From: Brachynemurus nebulosus
Taxonomy: Eukaryota; Arthropoda; Insecta; Neuroptera; Myrmeleontidae
Direction of reading: 5' to 3'
Length of the DNA stretch: 64,000 nt
NCBI GenBank assembly: GCA_035578155.1
Contig: JAPWDM010000001.1
Span: 165,637,498-165,701,497 of the forward strand
Shown: piece by piece, positions 22,489-34,268 of the stretch
Layout of the letters: each line of letters starts with the position of its first letter
How positions within the stretch are numbered: the first letter of the stretch is position 1
Translations under genes and position numbers: made by a program
Notes under the pieces: generated by a model
What the model was told of the DNA's origin: nothing
The model's input: only the letters and a program-made list of their open reading frames with translations
Database searches by the model: none

Positions 22489-22886
22489 TCGTATTTTCCA
22501 ACGTATAACGCGCCCTTCGAACACCAAAAATATTATCCAAATTTCGTGGTGCACATTATACGACGGATATAAAACTGAGTAAAAATTATGACGGTTTTTA
22601 TTTTAATATTATATATGTATTCTTCTGTCAGCAGTAAGTGGGTTATCAAATACATAAAAAAAATAAAAGAAAATTTAACAATAATACCAATTTAATAAGA
22701 TAGAATAAAAAAATAAAATATACAAAAACATAAAAATAAATATATAAAATAGGTATGTGATTCATTATTTTACTATTAAAGTTTGGGTGCGCGTTATACG
22801 GCGAACATACAAAAAACCTAAAAAATTATTCAAAATTTTGGGGTGCCTGTTATATGCCGGTATGCGTTATAGGCCGGAAAATACGG
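22489..22886. mobile_element. TA-flanked MITE (CGTATTTTCC ends)
   Basis: A 398-bp element bordered by TA (22487-22488 and 22887-22888). Its ends, TCGTATTTTCCAACGTATAA and the inverse of CCGTATTTTCCGGCCTATAA, match over about 25 bp, and an inner GGTGCGCGTTATACG-type copy strengthens the right arm. TA duplication implies the Tc1/mariner/pogo group. No coding sequence. Confidence 0.78.
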
Positions 22887-23022
22887 TATATTAAAATTAA
22901 GGACTTTTTAATCTGTCTTTATATAATAAACGTAATTGAAAAAATTCAAATTATGGCAAAATATTATGTTAAAACTTGATTTGTACGTAATAATATCTAT
23001 AGTGTAAGTCTTCAGTTCTTAA

Positions 23023-23910
23023 GGGAAGGTTTACTCAAGAGTCCTTAAAAATTATGTATTTTTCTAGAATTTTTTTCTCAAGAACGGGAGTAAATATCAA
23101 TTTCAAATTTTGTACACATATTTATTAAGTATTAAACTATATAAAAAAAATTTTTCAAGAAAAAATATAAAAAATTGTCCATTTTATAGATACTGCAGTG
23201 TGACGATCCGAAAATCCAATGCCTTGTTGGCGGACATCCTAGCGCCGGTAATAAACCACCGAAATCCAAAAACAAAAAAGATTTATAAAATATATGAAGA
23301 GTACCGGCACCTCTACCTACAATATCAATAAATTGCTGAAAGGAAAAAAATGGCGGATGTTTGAACTTTTGATTACGATTTTTATCTTATTTTTCGCTCT
23401 TTAAAGTAAACTTAAAAATAAAAAAAAATATTGAAAGTGTATCGAACTTAGGTAGAAGTGCCGAAGAATTGAATTATCTTTAAAATAAAAAATTGAAAAA
23501 AAGGATCCATCGAATAGTTTTTGAGTTGTCCGCCAGTTCCAAAAATGTAGTTCTGAGATATTATAAAATATATATAAAGAAACGTATTTTCAAAATTTTA
23601 TATTTAATACTCATTATTGCGTGAACTAGGTTTTTTGATTTTTTTATAGAAAGCTGGATTCGGTTAATGTGCAAGAATCTTGTTTTTAAATTATTTTCAG
23701 TAAAATCACTTTGGGAACATATTCTATACATAATTTGCTATCAATTTCGGCAAAAAAAAAAATCGATTTTTTTTATCAAATCTCAAGTAAACCTTCCCTT
23801 AAATTACTTTCAGCAAAATCACTTTGGGAACATATTCTACACATAATTAGCTACCAATTTCTGCAAAAAAAAAATCGATTTTTTTTAACGACTCTCAAGT
23901 AAACCTCCCC
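23023..23910. mobile_element. TTAA-flanked element with a tandemly duplicated right end
   Basis: The element is bordered by TTAA (23019-23022 and 23911-23914) with tips GGGAAGGTTTACT and, inverted, GGGGAGGTTTACTTGAGAG. TTAA target sites are used by piggyBac and Kolobok elements; GG rather than CC tips favour Kolobok (inference). The right 113 bp are present twice in tandem (about 23690-23802 and 23803-23914, both with CACTTTGGGAACATATTCTA), so there is an internal terminus ending CCTTCCCTTAA. No transposase. Confidence 0.75.
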
Positions 23911-23965
23911 TTAAGAGAGATCATAACTCTTTGACCTCTCCTCTATCTACGCGCCTGATTAACAC

Positions 23966-24032
23966 AACTATGCTTCAAGAAAACCAAAGTGAAGGGGCCA
24001 GGATTTATTTAAACAAGATTAGGCAATTTTTT
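23966..24032 (+). repeat. Short dispersed repeat, copy 1 (copy 2 at 26201-26266)
   Basis: AACTATGCTTCAAGAAAAC..GATTTATTTAAACAAG..TTAGGCAATTTTT occurs here and at 26201-26266, same orientation, about 90% alike by eye. Confidence 0.7.
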
Positions 24033-25234
24033 GCTGATATAAATTTTTTATTTCCGGCTATATAAAAAAATTAAATTGTTTTTCGATAAATTCCAACTTG
24101 TGCTTCGCGACACCTGGCGTACCCTGGGGTAAGAAATTATATGATCCTGTGCCTATACGTAGGTACTTTTATTTGGTTTAATTTTTAACTAACTAATAAT
24201 TTAATGCATGTTCGTTATTCGGTGCACTTCGGATATGTCCTCCCCTGTAAAAATAGGTACATTATAACCAAAAGTTCGCTCTAGCTGAAATTTCTATAAC
24301 CGGGTTTTTCTGTCATTGCATTTTACGGAATAATAAATATATTTTTTTTTAAGTCGCTACGTTAGGAATTCTATTCTAACCAGAATTATCATAATGGATA
24401 TATACTGTATATATAAAACAAGAACTGTGTGGAGTTGAAGATACTTAAAATTCAAAATTCCAGTCAAAAGGTAAAGGAAAGAAAAAAGGTTTGGAACCGT
24501 TGGCTTAAACTGATTCAAGAGGGTCATTAATTCAAAAAATATAATAAAAAGACAAATAACCAGTATAAAATTGAGCAAATGCAAATTTTTCTTTGAAAAT
24601 TACAATTTTTCAAAGAGTAAATAGTAATAAAATTTTTGAATTATCCAACATCCGTGTCAAAAATGAAAACTCTTTTTAGTAAATTATTACACAGGTATTT
24701 AAAAATTTCAGACGGTTACTGACAAATCTATGTGGCTAAACATTGATCTTTCTCAGATATGCTACAACTTTAAATTATTTAATAATAACTCTAGTTGTAC
24801 ATTAAGCATGTCTAACTTGTCTTAATGTGTATTAACAAAATTGAGTACTTAAATTTACAAACAATGTAACAAGTACGTCGTATTTATATTTTGAAATATT
24901 TACATTTTAGCTGAGAGGCGGTCATTTTCAATTTCATAGTAGGTTGATTGTCTAGCAAGCAAATTTAAATTTTAAAATATGCATACAAGTTATCCCACTT
25001 ACATTGATGAATCATTTACAAGTATCTATTAGCATTTTCAAATTTTTTTTAAGTATGTAAATAGAGAAAAGTTGATATTTTTTTTTTTACTAAAGTAAAT
25101 ATAAAAAAAAAATTCGTGTTTATAGAGTTATGAAAATACGTACAGCTCGCATCAGCGGAATTTTCAGACTCTGTTATCAATTGAGTATTCTATTCTTATT
25201 GCAGCTCGGTATACGTTAACATTATTACAGATAT
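24033..25234. other. No gene seen
   Basis: AT-rich spacer; no motif or inverted boundary recognised. Confidence 0.35.
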
Positions 25235-25236
25235 TA

Positions 25237-25654
25237 CAGTAGAACCTCTGATTACGGACACCTCTCTTAACCGGACAATTTTTTTATGACGGTGGCATGT
25301 TATACTAAAACCAATAATGCATTCAACACTCTCTTAAACGCACTTCTGTTAACCGGACACGGACACAATATTTTTTGACGAAGACATATTATTTAGTACA
25401 TTATTACCTCCATTAACCGGACGTCTGGTGCATATGTATACCTATATGGGTTAGGTATAATTGTTCATGTTTTAACTTGTTAACAATAACTCTAATGGGA
25501 CGATGCATTCGTAAACGTTATATTTTGGTATAAGTACCTAAACTCATTCATAAAATTGATTTGAATTAAAAAAATTTTGAATGTTAAGCGGACACCTCTG
25601 TTAGCCGAACAAATTTTTTCAGACACTGCTGTTTGGTTTACAGTGGTTCTACTG
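25237..25654. mobile_element. pogo/Tigger-type MITE
   Basis: A 418-bp element with tips CAGTAGAACCTC and GTGGTTCTACTG, bordered by TA (25235-25236 and 25655-25656). Inside are several copies of TTAACCGGAC/GGACACCTCT. The CAGTAGAACCTC tip with TA duplication is the pogo/Tigger signature. No coding capacity. Confidence 0.85.
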
Positions 25655-25705
25655 TAACAAAATTACTTTCTAATATATGGACGATTCTTGCGTGACGCAC
25701 GGGAC

Positions 25706-26035
25706 ATTTTTGCAACAAAAATATTTTTAAAAATGAATTCAATTAATAATAAACAAAACCAAAGGTTCATAATACGCAGAATATAAATTAAAATTTTTTG
25801 AGTATATCCTAATTTTTATTTGAAATTCAGTACGCAAGGTATAAGACAACTCGCGTGACGCACATCACATCGTACGAAACAAAGTGTAGGTATGTATGTC
25901 TTATATTTTGAGTACTGAATTTCAGATAAAAATTAGGATACTTCAAAAATTTTAATTCTGTTTCTGCGTATTATAAGCATTTTGTTTTGTTCATTATAAA
26001 TTGCATTTTTTAAAAATGTTTTTGTTGCAAAAATA
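25706..26035. mobile_element. Fold-back element, ~130-bp arms
   Basis: Left arm 25706-25832 and right arm about 25910-26035 are imperfect inverted copies (TTTTTGCAACAAAAATA, ATAATACGCAGAA, GAAATTCAGTAC). The ~75-bp loop contains CTCGCGTGACGCAC, a motif also present just outside the left arm (GCGTGACGCACGGG). No target duplication was identified. Confidence 0.7.
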
Positions 26036-26200
26036 TCTTTTGCAAGTTTTCTATTTCAACTACCAAAATTTGATATTTTGTTTTGGAAATATACGAGTAC
26101 GGATCCATTCAAATATTCGATTTTCGTCTAGGTTTGATTGCATTTTCTAACAATCAAATTCTAAACAAAATAAGGTACACTTCAAGTTAAACAATGAATT

Positions 26201-26266
26201 AACTATGCTTCAAGAAAACGGAAGTGAAGGAATCAAGATTTATTTAAACAAGATTAGGCAATTTTT
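26201..26266 (+). repeat. Short dispersed repeat, copy 2
   Basis: Second copy of the 23966-24032 repeat. Confidence 0.7.
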
Positions 26267-27840
26267 AATTTCTGTCGTCGTCGAAAATGAAATCGTCTTT
26301 CAATAAATTTCTCGTCTTACACTTAATTATAAGACTCATTTATTTAATTTAACAAGAATTTAAAATCACATTTAATATTTTAATCATAAACTATAAAATA
26401 GTTAACATCCCTAAGGAAATATAAATTACCTATACATATTTTTTTTTTTAAATAAAATCTCTAGGAGGATAAAATAATTTAAAAATTTATCTTATATTTA
26501 AAACAAGATGCTATTAATATTATTATTTAATGCTTGCTCTTATTTATTTAGCATATTGTGAACATTTCTAGTTAATACATGTATTTACTGCGCAAGTCCA
26601 TTAGTTGGAAATATAATTTTATAAAATAATTTGCAGTTATTTGCATAAATATAATATGTAAGTATTTTAAAATTATTGTCTCATTATATAAAAGATCATA
26701 TTTATATACATATTTATTTACCTGTAATAGGTATGTTAACATACAAATTTAACGTATTATTTCAATGACGGGTTATAAAGTTGTGTACATGGGCTACGAT
26801 GAACTTTCGAATTGCTCGTAATGAAATTCAAATAATATTTGAATATTTTGCGAATAATTTAAAATTTAATACGTTAGCAATAATAAATTTGTAGTTACTG
26901 TATTACAACTCTAAGAAAAAAGTAAAGGTAATAAAATTTTGAAAAAAATATGATTGGTTAAAATAGATGACAAGGATAAAAAAGCAGCTTGTACAGTGAC
27001 AGTTTAATTTAGTTATCTCTCTCACACAAAAATGTGACAAACCAAGTTGGATTTGCATAGTTAAAAAAAACTTCATAATTCAAAAAGTCAAATGAATGTA
27101 CAGTTGAATTTTTATATTTAGACAATGACGTAATAAATTAGCACAACCCTTCAGAGTCACGTCATATGGATTTTAAGCCAATAATTGAATACAAAATTTT
27201 TAATACTCCTTCAAAAATTCCGTCTCGATTCAACATTACGAATTAGAAAAAGATAATATAATAATTTAATCCAACCTAATTTAAAAAAAAAAAAAAAAAA
27301 ACAATTGAAATATGAATGATAACAATATAAATAACTTACAATATAAAGATGCGACTTACGTCGTTAACTATTTTTAATAACACTCCAGAAGAAGACGTAA
27401 TTATAATGAGTTGTCTGCCAAAAGTTGCTCTTAATAAGATTTTCAATTATTTTGAATATTGGACAGTAAGGCTCAACGTAATGGTAAACTATTAATTAAA
27501 TTTTACTGTGCAAGTGGATCAAATAGTTATGAATTATAGTTATTTAATCACAGACAAATCAACCAAACTTTCCAATCTTATCTAAATTTTTTTTTTATCA
27601 ACAACAACACACTCACATATTATTTTAAAAATGCTTAATTTTTGAGTTTAGCGTACTTTTTCACTTGACCTAGTAGTGTACTTCTAAGTAGTTTTAGAAT
27701 TAGTTTATTTAAGGCAATTCAACTATTTTAACGAATTTCCGAAAGGAAAATTTAGCTGTTACAACAACTGTCATGAAACTTGACCTCAGGACTATGCTTG
27801 AAATTTTTCACCAGAAACCGAAAATAATACCGATTCGCAA

Positions 27841-27844
<4 letters not shown>

Positions 27845-27916
<72 letters not shown>
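27845..27916. repeat. (TA)n microsatellite
   Basis: About 36 uninterrupted TA units bounded by CCT and AGG, so the tract plus edges is palindromic. Confidence 0.97.
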
Positions 27917-27921
<5 letters not shown>

Positions 27922-28384
27922 AGAGCACCAGTAGCCGTCACTGACTCAATAGCCGTCAAGTTTCAGTAAAATGATAAATATTAAGATATTATGCAAGCAT
28001 ATATTTGTAACACAGATAAAGACAATTTGTATCACTTCTTGACAGAGTGTCTCTGTCCAATCATACCGAATTCACTACATAGCCAAATACACATTGAAAG
28101 ATATTACTCAAAATAACAATCATCTAAAACTATTAAACATTGAATCCAAAGAACAAATGAATAATATTTTTTTTACATTTTGCCCTGGGAGAATAACCCA
28201 TAGAGCGAGAAACTTAAAAAATTATAAATAAGAATTTATTTTGTTACGTCTTCCTTTAAATTACTGAATATTTGTTATTGATGTTGTTATCTTTTTCACT
28301 AGAGATATATTGTTAAATGTTATTTAACACTTCTTGATAACACAAGAAGTACATAATTGTTAAATCATTAAGCTAAAATTGTTA

Positions 28385-28708
28385 GGCCCGGCATACACGT
28401 TACGGTATACCGGAGAGGTATGCCTGTACAGGTAAACTGCAGCGGTAATTGAAAATCAGTATTTTCTACCTGCGCAGGTATGTATACCGCAGCGTGTATG
28501 TGAGTCAAACAACACCTACACAGGTTTGATTTCAATTGTTTATACGCTTTCATAGTAAGCGTCATGAGTAATCATGAGTAAAATCTGTGCAGTTTACCTG
28601 TACAGGTATACCTCTCCGGTATACTGTAACGTGTGTGAGCTCGTTGCCTGTACAGTTTACCTGCACAGGTTTATCTGTGCAGGTATACCGTAACGTGTAT
28701 GCCCGGCC
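28385..28708. mobile_element. PIF/Harbinger-type MITE
   Basis: A 324-bp element with tips GGCCCGGCATACACGTTACG and CGTAACGTGTATGCCCGGCC, nearly perfect inverses. It has 3-bp target copies TTA (28382-28384 and 28709-28711), the PIF/Harbinger hallmark. Inside, CTGTACAGGTA/TACCTGTACAG motifs recur in both orientations. The reading frames on both strands are by-products of these motifs. Confidence 0.87.
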
Positions 28709-29170
28709 TTACTTTATACTCTTATGGTACTTGATACTCTACAGGTATTCTTATTTTGTATTTATGAAAAAGCTCAATTGCCAGTCGATGTTCTATACAA
28801 ATTGTATTTAAACATTAATAAAATGTTGATATGTTGTTTATACAGAAAGTATTAATGAATCGAATAATTGTGCTGAAATGACAATTCCGCCAGTGGCGTA
28901 GAATATAGGAGGAGTTAACCTTATTTGTGACTAGTTAGAAAAATCTTATTTAACATAGTTTAGTATGGTTTACGGTACCTACACATCCTGCCAAGTATGA
29001 TAGAGATACGTCAAATAGTTTTAAAGTACTGGGAAAAAATAGTTATTAAATTTTTAAATAAAACACTCGTAGCTTAGTAAAAGCAATTTTATCTAAGTGG
29101 TTGGGGTTGAATCTTTATATTCTGAGCCCAGGAATCCTCAATTTTAATATTTCCAATTATTAATGAAACA

Positions 29171-29172
<2 letters not shown>

Positions 29173-29222
<50 letters not shown>
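29173..29222. repeat. (TA)n microsatellite
   Basis: About 25 TA units. Confidence 0.97.
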
Positions 29223-29225
<3 letters not shown>

Positions 29226-29568
29226 TTTGGCGAATCGGCATCATTTTCTGGTGACCTCAAAATAAATTTCTATTATAGTCCCGAGCTCAAGTCTTCCCAT
29301 GACAGTGGGAGTAGTAGCTGAATTTTTCATTTGGAAGTTCATTAAAACCATTTAAAACATTTGAATAAAATAATAAAATAAAAATTTAAAATATATTTAG
29401 CAGTACACTACCAGCTCAAATGAAAAAGTATAATAAGCTCAAAAAATAAATAATTTTAAAATAAGAACATTACGTCAAAACAAGGTATTGAAAAATTATT
29501 ACTAGCTGTACTCGGGACGTCGTTTGCGTGAAGTATAGTATATATAATATATTGGTATCTAAATCGCC

Positions 29569-29669
29569 AACTATCTACAGTATCAGTACCTACAATTTTC
29601 CAAAAACATTCCATGTACAGATACGGTCTCGTTACAGTTTTATGATATGTGTATTGTGTATATAGATTA
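29569..29669 (+). repeat. Dispersed repeat, copy 2
   Basis: Second copy of the 4789-4875 sequence, same orientation. Confidence 0.75.
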
Positions 29670-29769
29670 GTAATGCACTGCATTTTAAATATAATCTTAT
29701 TTCTAAGAACTGAAAATGACTCATTTCAAAAATAAAATTTTGTAACATATATAAAAGTTATTATAATTT

Positions 29770-31324
29770 ATGTCCGTAAACTTAGCCCTGCCATTTTGTC
29801 ATTTTCAAACAAAAAAGGTTGTGCTGCATTGTGCTAGACATGTGCTACCATGTGCCGTAAATAAAAAAAGTCAATTTTGAAAACTGCGATTTTTAGAGCC
29901 AAAAACAATTTTGGGTGTAAACTTAGCCCTGCCATTTTGTCTTTTTCAAGTAAAAAAGGTTGTACTGCATTGTGCTAGACATGTGCTACCATGTGCCGTA
30001 AATAAACAAAATCAATTTTGAAAGTTGCAATTTTTTGAGCCAAAAACCAATTTTGGGTGTAAAGTTAGCCCCGCCATTTTGTCCTTTTTAAACAAAAAAC
30101 GTTGTGCTGCATTGTGCTAGACATGTGCTTCCATGTGCCGTAAATAAAAAAAACGAATTTTGAAAATTGCGATTTTTAGAGCCAAAATTAACTTTTGGCT
30201 CTAAAAATCGCAATTTTCAAAATTCATCTTTTTTACTTACGGCACATGGTAGCGCATGTCTAGCACAATGCAGCACAGTCTTTTTTGTTTGAAAAAGACA
30301 AAATGGCGGGGCTAACTTTACACCCAAAGTAGGTTTTGGCTCTAAAAATCGTAATTTTCAAAACTGATTTTTTTTATTTACGGCACATTGTAGCACATGT
30401 CTAGCACAATGCAGCACAACTCTTTGTATTTTAAAAAGACAAAATGGCAGGGCTAAGTTTACACCCAAAATAGGTTTTTGGCTCAAAAAATTGCAATTTT
30501 AAAGACTGATTTTTTTTTATTTACGGCACATGGTAGCACATGTCTAGCACAATGCAGCACAACCTTCTTTGTTTGAAAAAGACAAAATGGCGGGGCTAAC
30601 TTTATACCCAAAAAATTAATTTTTGGCTCTAAAAATCGCAATTTTCCAAATTCATTTTTTTTATTTACGGCACATGGTAGCACATGTCTAGCACAATGCA
30701 GCGCAACCTTTTTTATTTGAAAATGACAAAATGGCTGGGCTAACTTTACACCCAAAATTGGTTTTTGGCTCTAAAAATCGCAACTTTCAAAATTGATTTT
30801 TTTTATTTACGGCACATAGCAGCACATGTCTAGCACAATGCAGCACAACCTTTTTTACTTGAAAAAGACAAAATGGCAGGGCTAAGTTTACACCCAAAAT
30901 TATTTTTGGCTCTAAAAATCGCAGTTTTCAAAATTGACTTTTTTTATTTACGGCACATGGTAGCACATGTCTAGCACAATGCAGCACAACCCTTTTTATT
31001 TGAAAATGACAAAATGGCGGGGCTAACTTTACACCCAAAAAATTAGTTTTTGGCTCAAAAAATCACAATTTTCGAAATTCATTTTTATTTATTTACGGCA
31101 CATGGTAACACATGTCTAGCGCAATGCAGCACAACCTTTTTTACTTGAAAAAGACAAAATGGCAGGGCCAAGTTTACACCCAAAAATGGTTTTGGCTCTA
31201 AAAATCGCAGTTTTCAAAATTGACTTTTTTTATTTACGGCACATGGTAGCACATGTCTAGCACAATGCAGCACAACCTTTTTTGTTTGAAAATGACAAAA
31301 TGGCAGGGCTAACTTTACGGACAT
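29770..31324. mobile_element. Foldback-like element built of ~141-bp tandem units
   Basis: The element starts ATGTCCGTAAA, ends TTTACGGACAT, and is flanked by perfect 9-bp copies TTATAATTT (29761-29769 and 31325-31333). Its body is eleven tandem units: three in one orientation (29770 to about 30187) and eight in the other (about 30190 to 31324). In the inverted block the landmark GGCACAT falls at 30241, 30382, 30525, 30669, 30811, 30952, 31097 and 31238, i.e. a period of 141-145 bp; in the forward block GTGCCG falls at 29852, 29993 and 30135. The turn lies at about 30190 (AGCCAAAATTAACTTTTGGCT). Inverted termini made of tandem units plus a 9-bp duplication match the plan of Drosophila Foldback and MULE-type elements; the unit itself is new to me. 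No transposase is present. Confidence 0.88.
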
Positions 31325-31333
31325 TTATAATTT

Positions 31334-32693
31334 CTACTATCCTATTTCAATATATTAGATAGTAGATCTTGTGAGAGATAGTTATATTACGAGCTTGTCT
31401 GATACATAAATTAATGTGAATGAGTTATTTTCAGTTGTCGTTGTTTTCACTATAAGTAATAAATATATTATGTACTTGGAATTTATTGATTGTTTTTTAA
31501 AGGTTTTTTGGATATAAATTTAATATTTTGCGGGTTTTATTGGTCTTATTATATCATACGCATCTGTTTAATCATAAGTTTAACCTTTCGCGTATTATAA
31601 AATTTATAAATAATTAGTCTCTTTGTCAAAACCACTAGAATAATATGAACATGCCATATTTAAGTTTGTAGGCTTTTAATATCTGGGTTTTAATATATGG
31701 GTTACTATAATACTATTATAATTATATAGTAATTAAACTTTATGTTCTTAAAGAATTACGGTCAGATTAACTGTTATTTACGAAATTAAATTTCAGACTT
31801 TTTTTTAATTGCTGTTCATTTTTGTTAGTAGAAGCTCTAATAGCACATTAATTTGCTAACCCGTCAGACGTCAGAAAACTACGGTCGGCGGACCAGATCT
31901 GACCCACCTGCTGTTTTTAATCCGGTTCGCCAATTAATATTTTGTCTTTTTTAACTTTAATAATGTTTTTTGATGGTGAATTTTTTGAATGAATACTTTT
32001 AAGTAATAAGCACTTTTAAAAAATAAGCTAAAAGATAGCTAAATAAATTATTTAAAGTTTAAAGAAATGGGTTAATTCAAATTCTAAAATGATGATACGA
32101 TCCACTAAAATCACCTGCATGGAGACTTACATTTGCATTGGAAATGTATACCTCTAATACGAAAAGATATTTTCAAAAACATAAAATAAAGATATAAATT
32201 TTCAAACAATTTTATACCAAGCGAAGTCAAGTTTTGGTATTATAAAAAGATTATCTCAAAATTCCATTTTGTTATATTTTATTAAATTTTATTAAATTTT
32301 TTTAAACTTAAAAATAAATATAGTAACCTGACGAAAATTAGGTGCTTTAAATGTACCTATCATGTTTAATAATTAACCTTTATGTAATCAAAATTATTTG
32401 TATCCCTGGCAATAGCGGGCTGTGGGTCAGAAAACAAATATAAGCTGTTATTGATAAAAAAAAGTTTAACTACGATTGAAACATTTGGTTAATTTATTTG
32501 CAATTAAACAGTTATAATTTTGAACTATTTGTGTGAGCCTTACTGTACTATGCTTCGAAACATTTGAAATCTTCCAGTGGTGTGATTGTTTACGCTAACA
32601 AGAAGAGTATATCAAGTACACTGTTCAAATTTTTGTTGAAGAGTTTTGTTATCTAGTGACTGCTATCTAGCGAATATTATCTCGTCTTCGAAA
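31334..32693. other. No gene seen; upstream of the two-exon fragment
   Basis: AT-rich DNA. A GC-richer patch at about 31856-31935 (CGGTCGGCGGACCAGATCTG) stands out but gives no reading frame. The part just before 32694 may hold the promoter of the following gene fragment; none is recognisable. Confidence 0.35.
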
Positions 32694-33088
32694 ATGCCGA
32701 AATCTAAAGTCATTTATGAGGAAATGAATTCCGTGATTTTAAAATTGATAAACTATTTTACTTTAGAATTGCAAAATGGTGGTCCTTTGATTCCTTTAAC
32801 TGCCGTACAAGAGGTAAATATAAAATTTTTGCAAATATATTAATAATTTATTAAGTAACACTATCATGATTAATTTTAACATTTTAATTAAATACAATAT
32901 TGCGCGGTTTTAGAGAGTAGCTTCAGCATTAGATTTAAGTATATCTTCAATTGCAAGAGCAGTTCAAGTGGCAAAAAAACCAGCTGAGCCTAAGGAACGC
33001 AAAAAAAGAATGTGTCCCAAAACTACCGACTGCGATTCAGTTGTAAAAAATGACATTATGAGGACCATTTATGATATGCACCAACATG
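32694..33088 (+). pseudogene. Two-exon 5' fragment of a transposase-like gene
   Basis: ATG at 32694 opens MPKSKVIYEEMNSVILKLIN..LIPLTAVQE, 40 codons ending at GAG|GTAAAT (donor 32814). After a ~100-bp AT-rich intron, an acceptor GGTTTTAG|AGA (exon from 32914) continues in the same frame: RVASALDLSISSIARAVQVA..KKPAEPKERKKRMCPKTTDC.. to YDMHQH, with a further donor G|GTATGT at 33088/33089. The first part resembles an HTH DNA-binding head followed by a basic linker, as in a group of IS630-like arthropod transposases where 'the DDF/DCDSVVKNDIMRTIYDMH' region precedes the catalytic domain. I found no downstream exon before 34.1 kb, so the catalytic part is missing or lost. In-frame splicing supports a once-real gene. 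The family assignment is tentative. Confidence 0.5.
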
Positions 33089-34135
33089 GTATGTGTCATC
33101 ATTGTAAATTATCTGGATACTTTTTAGAAATTTGACTTATAATATTAGATATTAAAATAAAAGTATAACATTTTTCTAAACATCATTTTATAACATCAAA
33201 AAGACTGTGGACAAAAAACACTGAATAATATAATTATTATAATACTAAAGTTAGTCATAGCACACTTATTAACACCATAACTTAATTGAGTAAGTAATAA
33301 CTATTTCAAAATACTTTTCAGTAGAAAATTGTAACTTTGTTCCTTAAATATGTTGAAATTTTATTCTAATTGCTCAATTAAATTTTTAAATTATATAATT
33401 AAGTATTTTTATTTACTGAACTCAATTCACCACAGTATAGATCCATTACTGTATAAAATTTTGTATTGTGCCAAGATCTGCGAAAGATGAAAGTGACGTT
33501 AAAATGATTTTCCGGGGCCTTGGTGCCTTGAAGGGCCTAAAATAGAAACAATTCTAAAACTGCTGGTATAGGTACCCATACTACGGTGCGGAAATTACCC
33601 ATGCTAATAAAATATCAAGATAGTTATTTTAGAGTCATTGGGCGAGCAGGGTCAAGTGCTATAAATAATTGATTTTGCACAGAATTTTGGAATATATGAT
33701 TGAATTGACCTATAAATTTTACCTATAATTCAGATAATTTTATGCAAGTGACACCGCGGGTCGCAGCTAGTTAGTACTAATTTAATTTTGTCTGTCTGTC
33801 CGTCTTGAAATCTTTTAAACACGCCAGTAATATTAAGTACTAATAAAATTTGATTTTGATAGTATTTAATTGAACTGGCAGTCCTAAGCCTGTGTGAAGT
33901 GTGAAGGAAAGATTTTTGAATAAAACAAAAATTATTTTATGAAATTCTACTGAGTGCATTTGAGTCCACACTAGGTAAGCGCCTTTTTAACTCATGCAGT
34001 TGTTCCCAGCACTATGGAAGAAAATGATTACATGAGACGAAAGTACACTAATAATTTATATTAATAAAGTAAAATTTTCGCAAAGTAATTTATTTGCTAT
34101 TATGAGCTGAATTTCCACAAAGTCACGCTCACAAT
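33089..34135. other. No gene; possible LINE-tail remnant
   Basis: Non-coding. Around 33750-33810 the wording CACCGCGGGTCGCAGCTAGT followed by TTGTCTGTCTGTCCGTC is typical of degraded insect retroposon 3' ends. No further exons of the preceding fragment are visible. Confidence 0.4.
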
Positions 34136-34268
34136 CAAGGCCGTGGACTAGCAAAAAAAGCTCCTTTTATATTCTCCCGGGCTCCCTACCGATAGCTATG
34201 AGCCCGCTCATAAAGCAAAAGTCCTTCTCCGATGCTGCAACCCCGACTACCCCCTCTTGTTGGGCCTG
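34136..34268 (-). mobile_element. hAT-type MITE, GC-rich family A (shortened)
   Basis: Inverted relative to the copies at 7233 and 16375: it begins CAAGGCCGTGGACTAG and ends CCCTCTTGTTGGGCCTG. It is shorter (133 bp) by an internal deletion. The flanks share only CACAAT, so the 8-bp duplication is eroded. Confidence 0.65.

Noticed and set aside
28368..28811. Frames of 65 and 74 codons on opposite strands
   Set aside because: They translate the inverted CTGTACAGGTA motifs of the PIF/Harbinger-type MITE.
29770..31324. CRISPR array
   Set aside because: The regular spacing is between whole ~141-bp units that are all alike and change orientation; there are no unique spacers, and the genome is eukaryotic.
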